A DNA stretch of 64,000 nucleotides from Fodinibacter sp963763015 (GTDB lineage Bacteria; Actinomycetota; Actinomycetes; Actinomycetales; Dermatophilaceae): positions 62,001-126,000 of the forward strand of contig CAVXML010000004.1 of NCBI GenBank assembly GCA_963763015.1, given 5' to 3'. The notes beneath the pieces are model-generated. The model was not told the origin of the DNA, did not search any database, and saw only the letters and a program-made list of their open reading frames with translations. Shown here piece after piece: positions 16,803 through 26,274 of this stretch (position 1 is the stretch's first letter; every line of letters starts with the position of its first letter). The position numbers and the translations under genes are program-made.

Positions 16803-17621
16803 TCAGGTGAGCAGCAGCCGTCCGATGCGGCGGGAGGCCCCCACGATGCCGACCACGCCGAGGACCACGAGGTAGACCGCGTTGCCCAGGAGCGACCACC
16901 CCACCTCACCGAGCATCAGCCCGCGCTCGAGCGCGACCCCGTGGTAGAGCGGCGTGACCCGGACGACCCACTGGAGTGCCTCCGGGTACGTCGAGAGCGG
17001 GAAGAAGGTCGCGGAGAAGAGGAACATGGGCTGGATCGCGAGGGTGACGTAGTCGAAGTGCTGCCAGCTGCTCATGTACGTCGTCGCGAACATCCCCACC
17101 GCCCCGAACGCCAGGCCGATGAGCACCGATGCCGGCAGCGCCAGGAGGGCCCACCACGAGTGCACCATCCCGGCCGCCAGCGCCACGACGAGGAACAACG
17201 CCGAGTAGAGCGCCCCTCGCATGAGCGACCAGGTGATCTCCCCCACCGCGATGTCACGCGGCCCGATGGGCGTGGCCAGCATGGCGTCGTAGAGCCGCTG
17301 GTAGCGCAGCTTGAAGAAGACGTTGTAGGTGCTGTCGAAGACGGCGCCGTTCATGGCGGACGAGGCCAGCAGGGCCGGCGCCACGAAGGTGGCGTAGGGA
17401 ACGGTCGTGCCACCGTCGGTCGTGACCGTGCCGACGAGGGCCCCGATGCCGACGCCGAGGGAGAAGAGGTAGAGCACCGGCTCGGCGAAGCCACTGAGGA
17501 GCAGGAGCCACGCCCTGCGGAAGGCCATGACGTTGCGGCCGACGACATGGCGCGCCATCCCTGCCCCCGCCGGGAAGGGCAGGCTCCGCGACACCCGGCC
17601 GGCGCTCTGCAGCACGCTCAC
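16803..17621 (-). CDS. ABC-2 type exporter permease (second permease)
   Basis: Integral-membrane subunit of an ABC exporter, 272 residues with six predicted helices. Recognisable ABC-2 features are AWLLLLSGFAEPVLYLFSLG near the N-terminus, FFKLRYQRLYDAMLATPIGP (the cytoplasmic coupling loop), ATFFPLSTYPEALQWVVRVT and TPLYHGVALERGL. It overlaps the preceding permease gene by 4 bp (GTGA). Two different ABC-2 permeases with one ATPase form a DrrABC/NodIJ-like heterodimeric exporter; the cargo (drug, lipid or polysaccharide) is not evident. Confidence 0.9.
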   Translation of the reverse strand: MSVLQSAGRVSRSLPFPAGAGMARHVVGRNVMAFRRAWLLLLSGFAEPVLYLFSLGVGIGALVGTVTTDGGTTVPYATFVAPALLASSAMNGAVFDSTYNVFFKLRYQRLYDAMLATPIGPRDIAVGEITWSLMRGALYSALFLVVALAAGMVHSWWALLALPASVLIGLAFGAVGMFATTYMSSWQHFDYVTLAIQPMFLFSATFFPLSTYPEALQWVVRVTPLYHGVALERGLMLGEVGWSLLGNAVYLVVLGVVGIVGASRRIGRLLLT

Positions 17622-18469
17622 GACACGAGCTTTCGCGTGAACCGGCGGTGGGCGACGACCCACCCGGCTCCGATGTACAGCAGCAGGACGGTGAGGTGGC
17701 CGACGCCGGCCCACCCCGGCGGCGTGCCCGTCGCGGCGTCGCGGCTCAGCTCGACGCCGTGCCAGAGCGGGGTCAGCCAGGCGATGACGCGCAGGGCCAC
17801 CGGCAGCTGCTCGAGCGGGAAGAAGACCCCCGAGAAGAGCATGAGCGGGGTGACGAGGAACCGATAGAGGAGGCTGAACCCGTTGTCGTTCGCGACCGTC
17901 GCGGCGAAGGCGAAGGTGGGCACCGCGAACGCCAGGCCGGTCAGCAGCCCGACCGGCACCGCCAGCAGCACCCACCACGACGCGAAGGCACCGAACAACG
18001 CGGCGACGGCAACGAAGATCGCCGTCGCCACCACGAGGTGACCGCCGACGACGGCGAGGTGGCCGACGAGCACGTCCGCGACCCGCAGCGGTGTGGCCAG
18101 CATCGCGGAGTACATCCGGTTCCACGTCATGTAGCCGAAGACGGGATACGTCGACTCCCCGAAGGCCAGCCACATGGCCTGAACCGCGATGATGCCGGGC
18201 ACGACGAACTGGAGGTAGGGGACCCCCCCGACCCCGCCCGCGCCGTCGTCGACGAGGGAGCCCAGCCCGAGGCCCATCGACAGCAGGAAGAACAGCGGCG
18301 AGAGGAAGCGGCCGATGATCGAGCCCTTCCACGTGCGCCGGTAGACGACGACGTGGTGGCTCATGACGGCCCCGAGCCGCTCCGGACCGGACAGCGGCCG
18401 CCGCTCACCGGTCGTGAGCCGGCCGCTCGCCGAGGACGGTGAGGGGTGGCCTGTCGTGGGCGCCGACAT
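17618..18469 (-). CDS. ABC-2 type exporter permease (first permease)
   Basis: A 283-residue ABC-2 permease with a hydrophilic 35-residue N-terminus and six predicted membrane helices. Key segments: MSHHVVVYRRTWKGSIIGRF, FFLLSMGLGLGSLV, VFGYMTWNRMYSAMLATPLR (coupling loop), LMLFSGVFFPLEQLPVALRV and WLTPLWHGVELSRD. The last two mirror the partner permease, showing they are paralogues. The ATG overlaps the last base of the ATPase stop codon (TGATG), and its own end overlaps the next permease by 4 bp, so all three are one translationally coupled operon. Confidence 0.9.
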   Translation of the reverse strand: MSAPTTGHPSPSSASGRLTTGERRPLSGPERLGAVMSHHVVVYRRTWKGSIIGRFLSPLFFLLSMGLGLGSLVDDGAGGVGGVPYLQFVVPGIIAVQAMWLAFGESTYPVFGYMTWNRMYSAMLATPLRVADVLVGHLAVVGGHLVVATAIFVAVAALFGAFASWWVLLAVPVGLLTGLAFAVPTFAFAATVANDNGFSLLYRFLVTPLMLFSGVFFPLEQLPVALRVIAWLTPLWHGVELSRDAATGTPPGWAGVGHLTVLLLYIGAGWVVAHRRFTRKLVS

Positions 18470-19398
18470 CAGTCGACCAGCGTCCGGCCCGTGAGGTGGA
18501 GGAAGACGTCCTCGAGGGTCGAGCGGCGCACCAGCGAGGAGAGGGGTTCGACCCCTCGACGGTGCACCGTCGACAGCGCGGCCTCGCCGTCGTCGGCGTA
18601 GACCAGGAGGCGGTCCGGCAGGACCTCCAGCCGCTCCCCCACCCCGGAGACCGCGTCGACGTGGCGGTCCTGGTCGTCCGGGTCGAAGCGCAGCTCGAGG
18701 ACCTCGCGTGTCGAGTGCTCGGCGATGAGCCCACGCGGGCTCCCCTCGGCCACGATCCGGCCGTGGTCCATGACGACGAGCCGGTCGCAGAGCTGCTCGG
18801 CCTCGTCCATGTAGTGCGTCGTGACGATGAGGGTGACCCCCTCTCGCTTGAGCCTGAAGAGCCGGTCCCACAGGACGTGCCGAGCCTGGGGGTCGAGACC
18901 GGTGGTCGGCTCGTCGAGGAGCAGCACCTCGGGGTTGTTGATGAGGCTCCGGGCGATCGTGAGCCGGCGCTTCATCCCGCCGGACAGCGGCTCGACCTGG
19001 TCGTGGCGCCGCTCGGTGAGCTGGGCGAAGGCCAGCAGGTCGTCGGCACGGCGGCGCACCTCCGCGCGGCTGAGCCCGAAGAACCGCCCGTAGACCCAGA
19101 GGTTCTCCTCGACCGTCAGGTCCTCGTCGAGGATGTCCCGCTGCGGACACACCCCGAGCCTTGCGCGGATCGCCGGGCCGTCGGTTGCCGGGTCCATGTC
19201 GAGGATCCGCAGCTCGCCCGCCGTGACGGGGGACACGCACCCGATCATCCGCATCGTCGAGGACTTGCCCGCACCGTTGGGGCCGAGGAATCCGAAGGCC
19301 TCGCCCCGGCGCACCTCGACGTCGATGCCGTCGACCGCGGTGAAGCTCCCGAAGCTCTTGGTCAACCCCCGAGCGCGGAGCAGGACGTCGTCGCTCAC
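18469..19398 (-). CDS. ABC exporter ATP-binding subunit (DrrA/NodI-like)
   Basis: Cytoplasmic ATPase of the exporter, 309 residues. Walker A GPNGAGKSS (about residue 40), Q-loop VCPQRDILDEDLTVEENL, signature LSGGMKRRL, Walker B VLLLDEPTTGLDP, and the switch histidine TTHYMDEAEQL are all present, followed by a C-terminal DUF4162-like extension (REVLELRFDPDD, RRGVEPLSSLVRRSTLEDVF). The GTG start at 19398 is supported by a TAGCGT -10 seven nt upstream. Phe-rather than Tyr-type details do not allow a substrate call. Confidence 0.93.
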   Translation of the reverse strand: MSDDVLLRARGLTKSFGSFTAVDGIDVEVRRGEAFGFLGPNGAGKSSTMRMIGCVSPVTAGELRILDMDPATDGPAIRARLGVCPQRDILDEDLTVEENLWVYGRFFGLSRAEVRRRADDLLAFAQLTERRHDQVEPLSGGMKRRLTIARSLINNPEVLLLDEPTTGLDPQARHVLWDRLFRLKREGVTLIVTTHYMDEAEQLCDRLVVMDHGRIVAEGSPRGLIAEHSTREVLELRFDPDDQDRHVDAVSGVGERLEVLPDRLLVYADDGEAALSTVHRRGVEPLSSLVRRSTLEDVFLHLTGRTLVD

Positions 19399-19405
19399 CG
19401 GCACG

Positions 19406-19411
19406 ACGCTA
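19406..19411 (-). promoter_or_regulatory. -10 element (TAGCGT) of a leaderless promoter for the ABC operon
   Basis: On the minus strand TAGCGT ends 7 nt before GTG 19398; TANNNT consensus, no Shine-Dalgarno sequence between. Confidence 0.5.
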
Positions 19412-19457
19412 ACCGATGGTGCCCACAGCACTCACCCGCGTTTCCGCGGGCCGCTCG

Positions 19458-19679
19458 TCACCGACGGGGCGGCTTGTCGAGGCCGTGGCGCCGCTCCTCG
19501 GGCACGTCCATGTCGGCGCACAGCGCGAGCCAGACCTCGCGGGGCGGGATGCCGGACTCGAGCGCCTCGACCGCCGTGCGGCCCCCCAACGCGGACATGA
19601 CGTGGCTGCGCGCCAGCGAGTGGGCGTACGCAGAGCCGAACTCGTCCTCGAGCAGCGTCCAGAAGCGGGAGGTGCGCAC
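19458..19679 (-). CDS. DUF3046 family protein
   Basis: A 73-residue protein matching the DUF3046 family found in actinobacteria close to recA/recX (the M. tuberculosis Rv2738c position). Recognisable segments are TSRFWTLLEDEFGSAYAHSL, the SHVMSALGGRTAVEALE centre and GIPPREVWLALCADMDVPEE. Function is unknown. The start is the GTG at 19679; the product is short, soluble and mostly helical. It diverges from the amidase gene at 19724. Confidence 0.85.
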   Translation of the reverse strand: MRTSRFWTLLEDEFGSAYAHSLARSHVMSALGGRTAVEALESGIPPREVWLALCADMDVPEERRHGLDKPPRR

Positions 19680-19710
19680 CGGCAGATCGTATGCCGCTCC
19701 AGGTGGGCGG

Positions 19711-19716
19711 CATACT
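19711..19716 (+). promoter_or_regulatory. -10-like element (CATACT) of a probable leaderless promoter
   Basis: CATACT, one base from TATACT, ends 7 nt before ATG 19724, supporting that start over the in-frame ATG at 19691. Confidence 0.45.
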
Positions 19717-19723
19717 GGCCGGC

Positions 19724-20707
19724 ATGCGCCTGATCACCGCCACCGAGGTGCCGCCCTCTCCGGCCCGGGTCCACGAGCCGACCGAGCCGCCGGTCCGCGT
19801 GGGGCTGGTGCAGCACGCGTGGGACGAGGACCACGACCGGCTGCGCGCGACCCTGGCCGACGGCATCGCCACGGCCGCCGGGGCCGGCGCCGCCGTGGTC
19901 TTCCTCCCCGAGCTCACGCTGTCCCGGTACCCGGCCGACGCCCTCCCCACCGGACGCCCCGATACCACGGCCGAGTCACTCGAGGACGGCCCCACGGTGA
20001 CCTTCGCGCGGGAGGCGGCGGCGGCATCCGACGTGCTCGTGCACGCCTCGCTCTACGAGCGGGCCCCCGCCCTCGACGGCACCGACGACGGCCTCGGGTT
20101 CAACACGGCGGTGCTCGTCGCACCGAGCGGCGAGGTGGTCGCCCGAACCCGCAAGACGCACATCCCGGTGACCGCGGGGTACTACGAGGACAAGTACTTC
20201 CGGCAGGGCCCCCCTGACGATGCCTACCCGGTCTACGACCTGTCCGAGCTCGCCGGACTTCGCGGCCGCCTGCGCCTCGGGATGCCGACCTGCTGGGACG
20301 AGTGGTTCCCCGAGGTCGCCCGCGCGTACGGCCTCGCCGGGGCCCAGGTGCTCGTGTACCCGACCGCCATCGGCTCCGAGCCGGACCACCCCGACTTCGA
20401 CACCCAGCCGCTCTGGCAGCACACGATCGTCGGGCACGCGATCGCCAACGGGCTCTTCGTCGTCGTTCCCAACCGTTACGGCACGGAGGGGCTCATCACC
20501 TTCTACGGCTCCTCGTTCATCGCCGACCCCTACGGCCGGGTGCTCGTGCAGGCGCCGCGCGACGAGGCGGCTGCCCTCGTGGCCGACCTCGACCTGGCCC
20601 AGGGTCGTGACTGGCTCGAGCTGTTCCCGTTCCTCTCGACCCGCAGGCCCGACTCCTACGCCACCCTCACCCATCCGGTGCGGGACGAGCACCGGCGGGC
20701 GGACTGA
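19724..20707 (+). CDS. aguB: Nitrilase-family amidase, probable N-carbamoylputrescine amidase
   Basis: Carbon-nitrogen hydrolase of 327 residues with the Glu-Lys-Cys triad: E63 (VFLPELTLSRYP), K144 (RTRKTHIPV) and C190 (GMPTCWDEWFPE). The GYYEDKYFRQG and CWDEWFPEVARAYGL segments are close to the AguB type that hydrolyses N-carbamoylputrescine to putrescine, CO2 and ammonia. The immediate downstream neighbour is agmatine deiminase, which makes that substrate, so the functional call is well supported by context. The two genes are 2 nt apart and surely co-transcribed. Start chosen by the leaderless -10. Confidence 0.88.
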   Translation: MRLITATEVPPSPARVHEPTEPPVRVGLVQHAWDEDHDRLRATLADGIATAAGAGAAVVFLPELTLSRYPADALPTGRPDTTAESLEDGPTVTFAREAAAASDVLVHASLYERAPALDGTDDGLGFNTAVLVAPSGEVVARTRKTHIPVTAGYYEDKYFRQGPPDDAYPVYDLSELAGLRGRLRLGMPTCWDEWFPEVARAYGLAGAQVLVYPTAIGSEPDHPDFDTQPLWQHTIVGHAIANGLFVVVPNRYGTEGLITFYGSSFIADPYGRVLVQAPRDEAAALVADLDLAQGRDWLELFPFLSTRRPDSYATLTHPVRDEHRRAD

Positions 20708-20709
20708 GC

Positions 20710-21771
20710 GTGGAGTCGTCGCCAGGGGCCAGCGGACCATGGCGGATGCCGCCCGAGTGGGCTCCGCACGAACGCACCTGGATGGCGTGGCCCAGCTCGG
20801 GCTACACCCTGGGCGACTCCGCGGCCGACGCCGACGAGGCCCGGGCCACCTGGGCGGAGGTGGCGCTGGCCGTCTCGCGGTTCGAGCCGGTCACGGTGGT
20901 CGTCGACCCCGGCGACGTCGAGGTCGCGCGCCGGTGGGTCGGTGAGGGCCGCCATGGCCACTACCGCGTCGAGCTGCTCGAGGCTCCACTGGACGACGCC
21001 TGGATGCGCGACATCGGACCGACGTTCGTCGTGGACGCGTCCGGTGCGCTCGGGGCCGTCGACTGGGTCTTCAACGGCTGGGGGGCACAGGCCTGGGCCA
21101 CGTGGGACAAGGACGCGCGGATCGGCGCGTTCGTCGCCGGACGGGCCGGGGCGACGCGGCTCGCGAGCGACCTCGTGAACGAGGGCGGCGGCATCCACGT
21201 CGACGGTCACGGCACCGTGCTGCTCACCGAGACGGTCCAGCTCGACCCGGGCCGCAACCCCGGGCTGACCCGCGCCGACGTCGAGGCCGAGCTGTCACGC
21301 ACCATCGGCGCCACGACGTGCATCTGGCTGCCGCGCGGGCTCACTCGGGACTACGACGAGTTCGGCACCCGGGGGCACGTCGACATCGTGGCGACCTTCG
21401 CCTCGCCCGGTGTCGTCCTGCTCCACTGGCAGGGCGACCCCGCCCACCCGGACCACGAGGTGTCCGTCGAGCTCGAACGGCTGCTCTCCTCGGCCCGCGA
21501 CGCCCGGGGCGAGCCGCTCGAGGTGGTGCGGGTTCCCGCGCCGACGACCCTCGAGGACGACCACGGACCGGTCGACTGGTCGTACATCAACCACCTCGTC
21601 GTCAACGACGGCCTCGTCGCGTGCACGTTCGACGACCCCCAGGACGACGGCTCCCTCGCCGTTCTCGAACGGGCGTACGCCGGCCGCCGGGTCGTCGGTG
21701 TCGACGCGCGGCCGCTGTTCGACCGGGGCGGCGGCATCCACTGCATCACCCAGCAGCAGCCCCGCCCCTGA
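20710..21771 (+). CDS. aguA: Agmatine deiminase
   Basis: Guanidino-group-modifying enzyme that converts agmatine to N-carbamoylputrescine and ammonia. The 353-residue protein has the N-terminal RMPPEWAPHERTWMAWPSS, DDAWMRDIGPTFVVD, the substrate-binding NEGGGIHVDGHGTVLLTETV, catalytic TRGHVD, and the nucleophile C345 in GGGIHCITQQQP near the C-terminus. Together with the upstream amidase it gives a two-step agmatine-to-putrescine route. GTG 20710 follows the stop of the amidase by 2 nt. Confidence 0.95.
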   Translation: MESSPGASGPWRMPPEWAPHERTWMAWPSSGYTLGDSAADADEARATWAEVALAVSRFEPVTVVVDPGDVEVARRWVGEGRHGHYRVELLEAPLDDAWMRDIGPTFVVDASGALGAVDWVFNGWGAQAWATWDKDARIGAFVAGRAGATRLASDLVNEGGGIHVDGHGTVLLTETVQLDPGRNPGLTRADVEAELSRTIGATTCIWLPRGLTRDYDEFGTRGHVDIVATFASPGVVLLHWQGDPAHPDHEVSVELERLLSSARDARGEPLEVVRVPAPTTLEDDHGPVDWSYINHLVVNDGLVACTFDDPQDDGSLAVLERAYAGRRVVGVDARPLFDRGGGIHCITQQQPRP

Positions 21772-21894
21772 CAGCATCTCCGTTCAGGGATGGCGGGGTT
21801 GTCCGCTCCTGACGCGCATACACCCCCGTCCGCACCGGACAACCGCGTCGAGCCGGGCCGCGCTGTCGGTGACGGGTGAGAGGCTGGCCTCCAC

Positions 21895-24800
21895 ATGACC
21901 GGTGACGTCCTCGACCGCTTCTCCCCCGCCACGGCCGCCTGGTTCCGGGGCAGTTTCCGGGCGCCCACCGCCGCCCAGGAGGGGGCCTGGGCGGCGATCA
22001 GCAGCGGACACGACGCCCTCGTCGTGGCGCCGACGGGCTCCGGCAAGACCCTGTCCGCGTTCCTCTGGGCCCTCGACCGCCTGGCAGCACAGCCCGTTCC
22101 GACCGAGCGCAAGGAGCGCTGCCGGGTCCTGTACGTCTCCCCCATGAAGGCCCTGGCCGTCGACGTCGAGCGCAACCTGCGCAGCCCGCTCGTCGGCATC
22201 CGGCACGCCGCCGCCCGGCTCGGTGTGCCGGAACCGGACATCACCGTCGCGGTGCGCTCCGGCGACACCCCCGCCGACGAGCGCCGCGCCTTCGCCCGGG
22301 CCCCCTCCGACGTGCTCATCACCACGCCCGAGTCGCTGTTCCTCATCCTGACCTCCGCCGCTCGTGAGGCCCTCGCCGGAGTCGAGACGGTCATCCTCGA
22401 CGAGGTCCACGCGGTGGCGGGAACCAAGCGCGGCGCGCACCTTGCCCTGTCGTTGGAGCGCCTCGACGCCCTGCTGCCACATCCGGCCCAGCGCATCGGG
22501 CTCTCAGCCACCGTGCGGCCGGTGGAGGAGGTCGCCCGCTACCTCGCCGGAGGCCGGCCGGTCGACGTCGTGCAGCCTCCGTCGACCAAGGAGTGGGACC
22601 TGCGGGTCGTCGTCCCCGTTCCCGACATGGCCGAGCTCGGTCAGCCCACCGGTGACCTGTCCGGGGCGGCAGCCGGACCGGAGCAGCGGGCCTCCATCTG
22701 GCCGCACGTCGAGGAGCGCATCGTCGACCTCGTCGCCGAGCACACCTCGACCCTGGTCTTCTCCAACAGCCGCCGCCTTGCCGAGCGCCTGACCACCCGT
22801 CTCAACGAGATCTGGGAGGAGCGCTCCGAGCCGGATGCCGCGCCGCCCGCCGCGCCCACCCGCCCTCCCGCCCAGGTCATGGCGCAGTCCGGCGCCTCGA
22901 GCGGTGCCCCGGCGGTGCTCGCCCGGGCTCACCACGGCTCGGTGAGCAAGGAGCAGCGCGCGACCATCGAGGAGGAGCTGAAGTCGGGCCGCCTGCCGGC
23001 GGTCGTGGCCACGAGCAGCCTCGAGCTCGGCATCGACATGGGTGCCGTGGACCTCGTGGTGCAGGTCGAGTCACCGCCCTCGGTCGCGTCGGGGCTGCAG
23101 CGGGTGGGCCGGGCCGGCCACCAGGTCGGGGCGGTGAGCCGCGGTGTCCTCTTCCCGAAGTTCCGTGGCGACCTGGTGCAGACGGCCGTGGTGGTCGAGC
23201 GCATGCTCGCGGGTGAGATCGAGGCCATGCGCGTGCCGGCCAACCCCCTCGACGTCCTCGCGCAGCAGGTGGTCGCGATGTGCGCCCTCGACGAGTGGAG
23301 CGTCGACGACGTGCTGGCCCTTGCCCGCCGCTCGGCCCCGTACGCCTCGCTCACCAGACCCGTGCTCGAGTCGGTGCTCGACATGCTCGCTGGTCGCTAC
23401 CCCAGTGACGAGTTCGCCGAGCTGCGGGCCCGGATCACCTGGGACCGCCTCTCCGACACCCTGACCGGTCGTCGCGGCGCCCAGCGCCTGGCCGTCACCT
23501 CCGGCGGCACCATTCCCGACCGCGGGCTGTATGCCGTGTTCCTCGCCACGGGTGACGGTCCGGGCCGCCGGGTGGGCGAGCTCGACGAGGAGATGGTCTA
23601 CGAGTCGCGCGTCGGCGACCTGTTCACCCTGGGCACGAGCACGTGGCGCATCGAGGACATCACGCACGACCGTGTTCTCGTGACCCCCGCGCCGGGGCTG
23701 CCGGGACGGCTGCCGTTCTGGAAGGGCGACTCCCTCGGCCGCCCGGCCGAGCTGGGACGAGCCGTGGGGGCCTTCGTCCGAGAGGTCGAGGCCCTCGGCC
23801 CGGATGCCGCTCGCACCCGGGTCATGGCAGCCGGCCTCGACGAATGGGCCGCCGACAACCTGCTCGGGTACCTTCGCGAGCAGCGCGAGGCCACCGGCCA
23901 CGTGCCCGACGACCGCACGATCGTCGTCGAGCGCTTCCGCGACGAGCTCGGTGACTGGCGCGTCGCGCTCCACTCCCCGTTCGGTGCCCAGGTGCACGCG
24001 CCCTGGGCGCTCGCCGTGAGCGCCCGCCTGCGCGACCGCTTCGGCGTCGACGTGCAGGCGATGCACGGCGACGACGGCATCGTGCTGCGCCTGCCCGACC
24101 TCGAGCTCGACGAGGTCGACGGTGTGAGTGAGCGGGGAGTGGGTCGCGAGCTGCTCGACCTCGTGACGATCGAGCCCGACGACGTCCGCGGCCTGGTCAC
24201 CGAGGAGATCGGCGGCTCCGCCCTGTTCGCGTCGCGCTTCCGCGAGTGCGCCGCGCGGGCCCTGCTCCTGCCACGTCGGCGCCCCGACCGCCGCCAGCCG
24301 CTGTGGCAGCAGCGCCAGCGTGCCTCGCAGCTGCTCGAGGTGGCCAGCCAGTACCCCTCCTTCCCCATCGTCCTGGAGGCCGTGAGGGAGTGCGTCCAGG
24401 ACGTCTACGACGTGCCCGGCCTCGTCGACCTCATGCGCGACATCGCGTCGCGCCGGGTCACCGTCGTCGACGTCGAGAGCTCGACGCCGTCGCCGTTCGC
24501 CAAGTCGCTGCTCTTCGGCTACGTCGCCCAGTTCCTGTACGAGGGGGACTCCCCCCTGGCCGAGCGCCGGGCCGCGGCCCTGGCCCTCGACCCCAGCCTG
24601 CTCGCCGAGCTGCTCGGCACCAGCGAGGGTCTGGCCCTGCGCGACCTCCTCGACACCGAGCAGATCGCCCGCACGGAGGCAGAGCTGCAGCGCCTCACCC
24701 CCGAGCGGGCCGCCCGCGACGGCGACGACGTCCTCGACCTCCTGCGCTCGCTCGGCCCGCTGTCGACCGACGGCATCCTCGCCCGCTGCCGCGAGGGCAC

Positions 24801-26274
24801 GAGCGGCGCCGACGTCGAGGACTGGCTCACCGGCCTGGAGGGGTCGCGACAGGTCATCCCCGTGCGCGTGGCCGGGGAGGAACGGTGGTCGGCCATCGAC
24901 GACGCCTCGCGCCTGCGCGACGCGCTCGGGGTGTCGCTTCCTCCCGGTGTGCCCCAGACCTTCCTGGAGCCGGTTCCCGACCCGCTCGGTGACCTCGTCG
25001 CCCGCTACGCCCGCACCCACGTGCCCTTCCACGTCGTCGAGGTCGCGCGCGCCTACGGCCTCGGGACTGCCGTGGCGTCCACCGCCCTCGCCCGGCTCGT
25101 GGCCAGCGGCCGCGTCGTCGAGGGCGAGCTGCTCCCCACGGGGGGCGGCGCCACGGAGTTCTGCGACGCGGAGGTGCTGCGGATGCTGCGGCGCCGCTCG
25201 CTCGCGGCGCTGCGCGCCGAGGTCGAGCCGGTCACCCCCGTCGAGCTGTCGCGCTTCCTGCAGGACTGGCAGGGCGTGGGTGGCCGGCTGCGCGGGCGCG
25301 AGGGGCTCGTCAGGGTCGTCGAGCAGCTGAGCGGTGCCGTCCTGCCGGCGAGCGCCCTGGAGTCCCTCGTGCTGACGACGAGGGTGGCCGACTACTCGCC
25401 CGGGATGCTCGACGAGCTGATGGCGACCGGTGAGGTCCTCTGGTGCGGCCACGGGTCCCTCCCCGGCGACGACGGGTGGATCTCGCTCCACCTCTCCGAC
25501 TCGGCGCACCTGACCCTGCCGGGCCCCGACCCCGAGCGAGTACCGAGCGACGACGGCATCGCGGTCCTCGACGCCCTGGCCGGCGGGGGCGCCCACTTCT
25601 TCCGCACCCTCTCCGACCAGATCGGGTCCACCGACGACGAGGCCTTGGCGGCGACCCTCTGGGACCTCGTCTGGGCGGGGCGCGTCACCGGCGACACCTT
25701 CGCCCCCGTGCGGGCGCTGCTCGCCGGAGGTCGCACCGCCCATCGCCGCACGGCATCCGGCCCGCGACGAAGCCGGTACGCCGGTCGTCGGGGTCCGCTC
25801 GGCGGCCTGGGTGCCGCACCCGTCCGGCCCTCGCTGCCGAGCCGGTCCGGCCCGCCCCGGGTGGCGGGGCGGTGGTCGCTCCTGCCGCCGGTCGAGCTCG
25901 ACCCGACGCTTCGGGCCTACGCCACGGCAGAGCTGCTCCTCGATCGGCACGGGGTGCTGACCCGTGGCGCCACCGCGGCCGAGGACGTCCCCGGCGGCTT
26001 CGCGGCGATCTACCGCGTGCTCGCCCGGGCAGAGGAGGCCGGGCGCGTGCGCCGGGGCTACTTCGTCGAGGGGCTCGGCGCCTCGCAGTTCGGCACCACC
26101 GGCGCTGTCGACCGCCTGCGCACTGGCGCGGGTCCCGTCGGACGCTCGCGAGGCGACCGGCCGGGCCCCACGAGCGCGGCGGTCGTCCTCGCTGCCAGCG
26201 ACCCGGCCAACCCCTACGGGGCGGCGCTCCCCTGGCCGGAGCGCGCGGTCGACCCGTCCGACGGTGCGACCTGA
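21895..26274 (+). CDS. lhr: Lhr-type ATP-dependent DNA helicase (3' end out of frame)
   Basis: Large superfamily 2 helicase, a 3'-5' DNA-translocase implicated in DNA repair in mycobacteria. Of 1459 residues, motif I is VVAPTGSGKTLSAFLWALD (about 43-61), motif II ILDEVHAVAG (near 166), SATVRPVEEVARYLAG, then the second RecA-like domain with STLVFSNSRRLAERL, ATSSLELGIDMGAVDLVVQ and the arginine-finger region QRVGRAGH. The long C-terminal half is the Lhr-specific core (winged helix and DUF4985-like DNA-clamping region). The frame stops at 26272-26274, just where homologues continue into a short conserved tail; that tail is encoded one frame over at 26264-26587. Removing one base near 26271 gives 1563 residues. 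The nei gene next door is the same pairing as in mycobacteria. Confidence 0.93.
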   Translation: MTGDVLDRFSPATAAWFRGSFRAPTAAQEGAWAAISSGHDALVVAPTGSGKTLSAFLWALDRLAAQPVPTERKERCRVLYVSPMKALAVDVERNLRSPLVGIRHAAARLGVPEPDITVAVRSGDTPADERRAFARAPSDVLITTPESLFLILTSAAREALAGVETVILDEVHAVAGTKRGAHLALSLERLDALLPHPAQRIGLSATVRPVEEVARYLAGGRPVDVVQPPSTKEWDLRVVVPVPDMAELGQPTGDLSGAAAGPEQRASIWPHVEERIVDLVAEHTSTLVFSNSRRLAERLTTRLNEIWEERSEPDAAPPAAPTRPPAQVMAQSGASSGAPAVLARAHHGSVSKEQRATIEEELKSGRLPAVVATSSLELGIDMGAVDLVVQVESPPSVASGLQRVGRAGHQVGAVSRGVLFPKFRGDLVQTAVVVERMLAGEIEAMRVPANPLDVLAQQVVAMCALDEWSVDDVLALARRSAPYASLTRPVLESVLDMLAGRYPSDEFAELRARITWDRLSDTLTGRRGAQRLAVTSGGTIPDRGLYAVFLATGDGPGRRVGELDEEMVYESRVGDLFTLGTSTWRIEDITHDRVLVTPAPGLPGRLPFWKGDSLGRPAELGRAVGAFVREVEALGPDAARTRVMAAGLDEWAADNLLGYLREQREATGHVPDDRTIVVERFRDELGDWRVALHSPFGAQVHAPWALAVSARLRDRFGVDVQAMHGDDGIVLRLPDLELDEVDGVSERGVGRELLDLVTIEPDDVRGLVTEEIGGSALFASRFRECAARALLLPRRRPDRRQPLWQQRQRASQLLEVASQYPSFPIVLEAVRECVQDVYDVPGLVDLMRDIASRRVTVVDVESSTPSPFAKSLLFGYVAQFLYEGDSPLAERRAAALALDPSLLAELLGTSEGLALRDLLDTEQIARTEAELQRLTPERAARDGDDVLDLLRSLGPLSTDGILARCREGTSGADVEDWLTGLEGSRQVIPVRVAGEERWSAIDDASRLRDALGVSLPPGVPQTFLEPVPDPLGDLVARYARTHVPFHVVEVARAYGLGTAVASTALARLVASGRVVEGELLPTGGGATEFCDAEVLRMLRRRSLAALRAEVEPVTPVELSRFLQDWQGVGGRLRGREGLVRVVEQLSGAVLPASALESLVLTTRVADYSPGMLDELMATGEVLWCGHGSLPGDDGWISLHLSDSAHLTLPGPDPERVPSDDGIAVLDALAGGGAHFFRTLSDQIGSTDDEALAATLWDLVWAGRVTGDTFAPVRALLAGGRTAHRRTASGPRRSRYAGRRGPLGGLGAAPVRPSLPSRSGPPRVAGRWSLLPPVELDPTLRAYATAELLLDRHGVLTRGATAAEDVPGGFAAIYRVLARAEEAGRVRRGYFVEGLGASQFGTTGAVDRLRTGAGPVGRSRGDRPGPTSAAVVLAASDPANPYGAALPWPERAVDPSDGAT

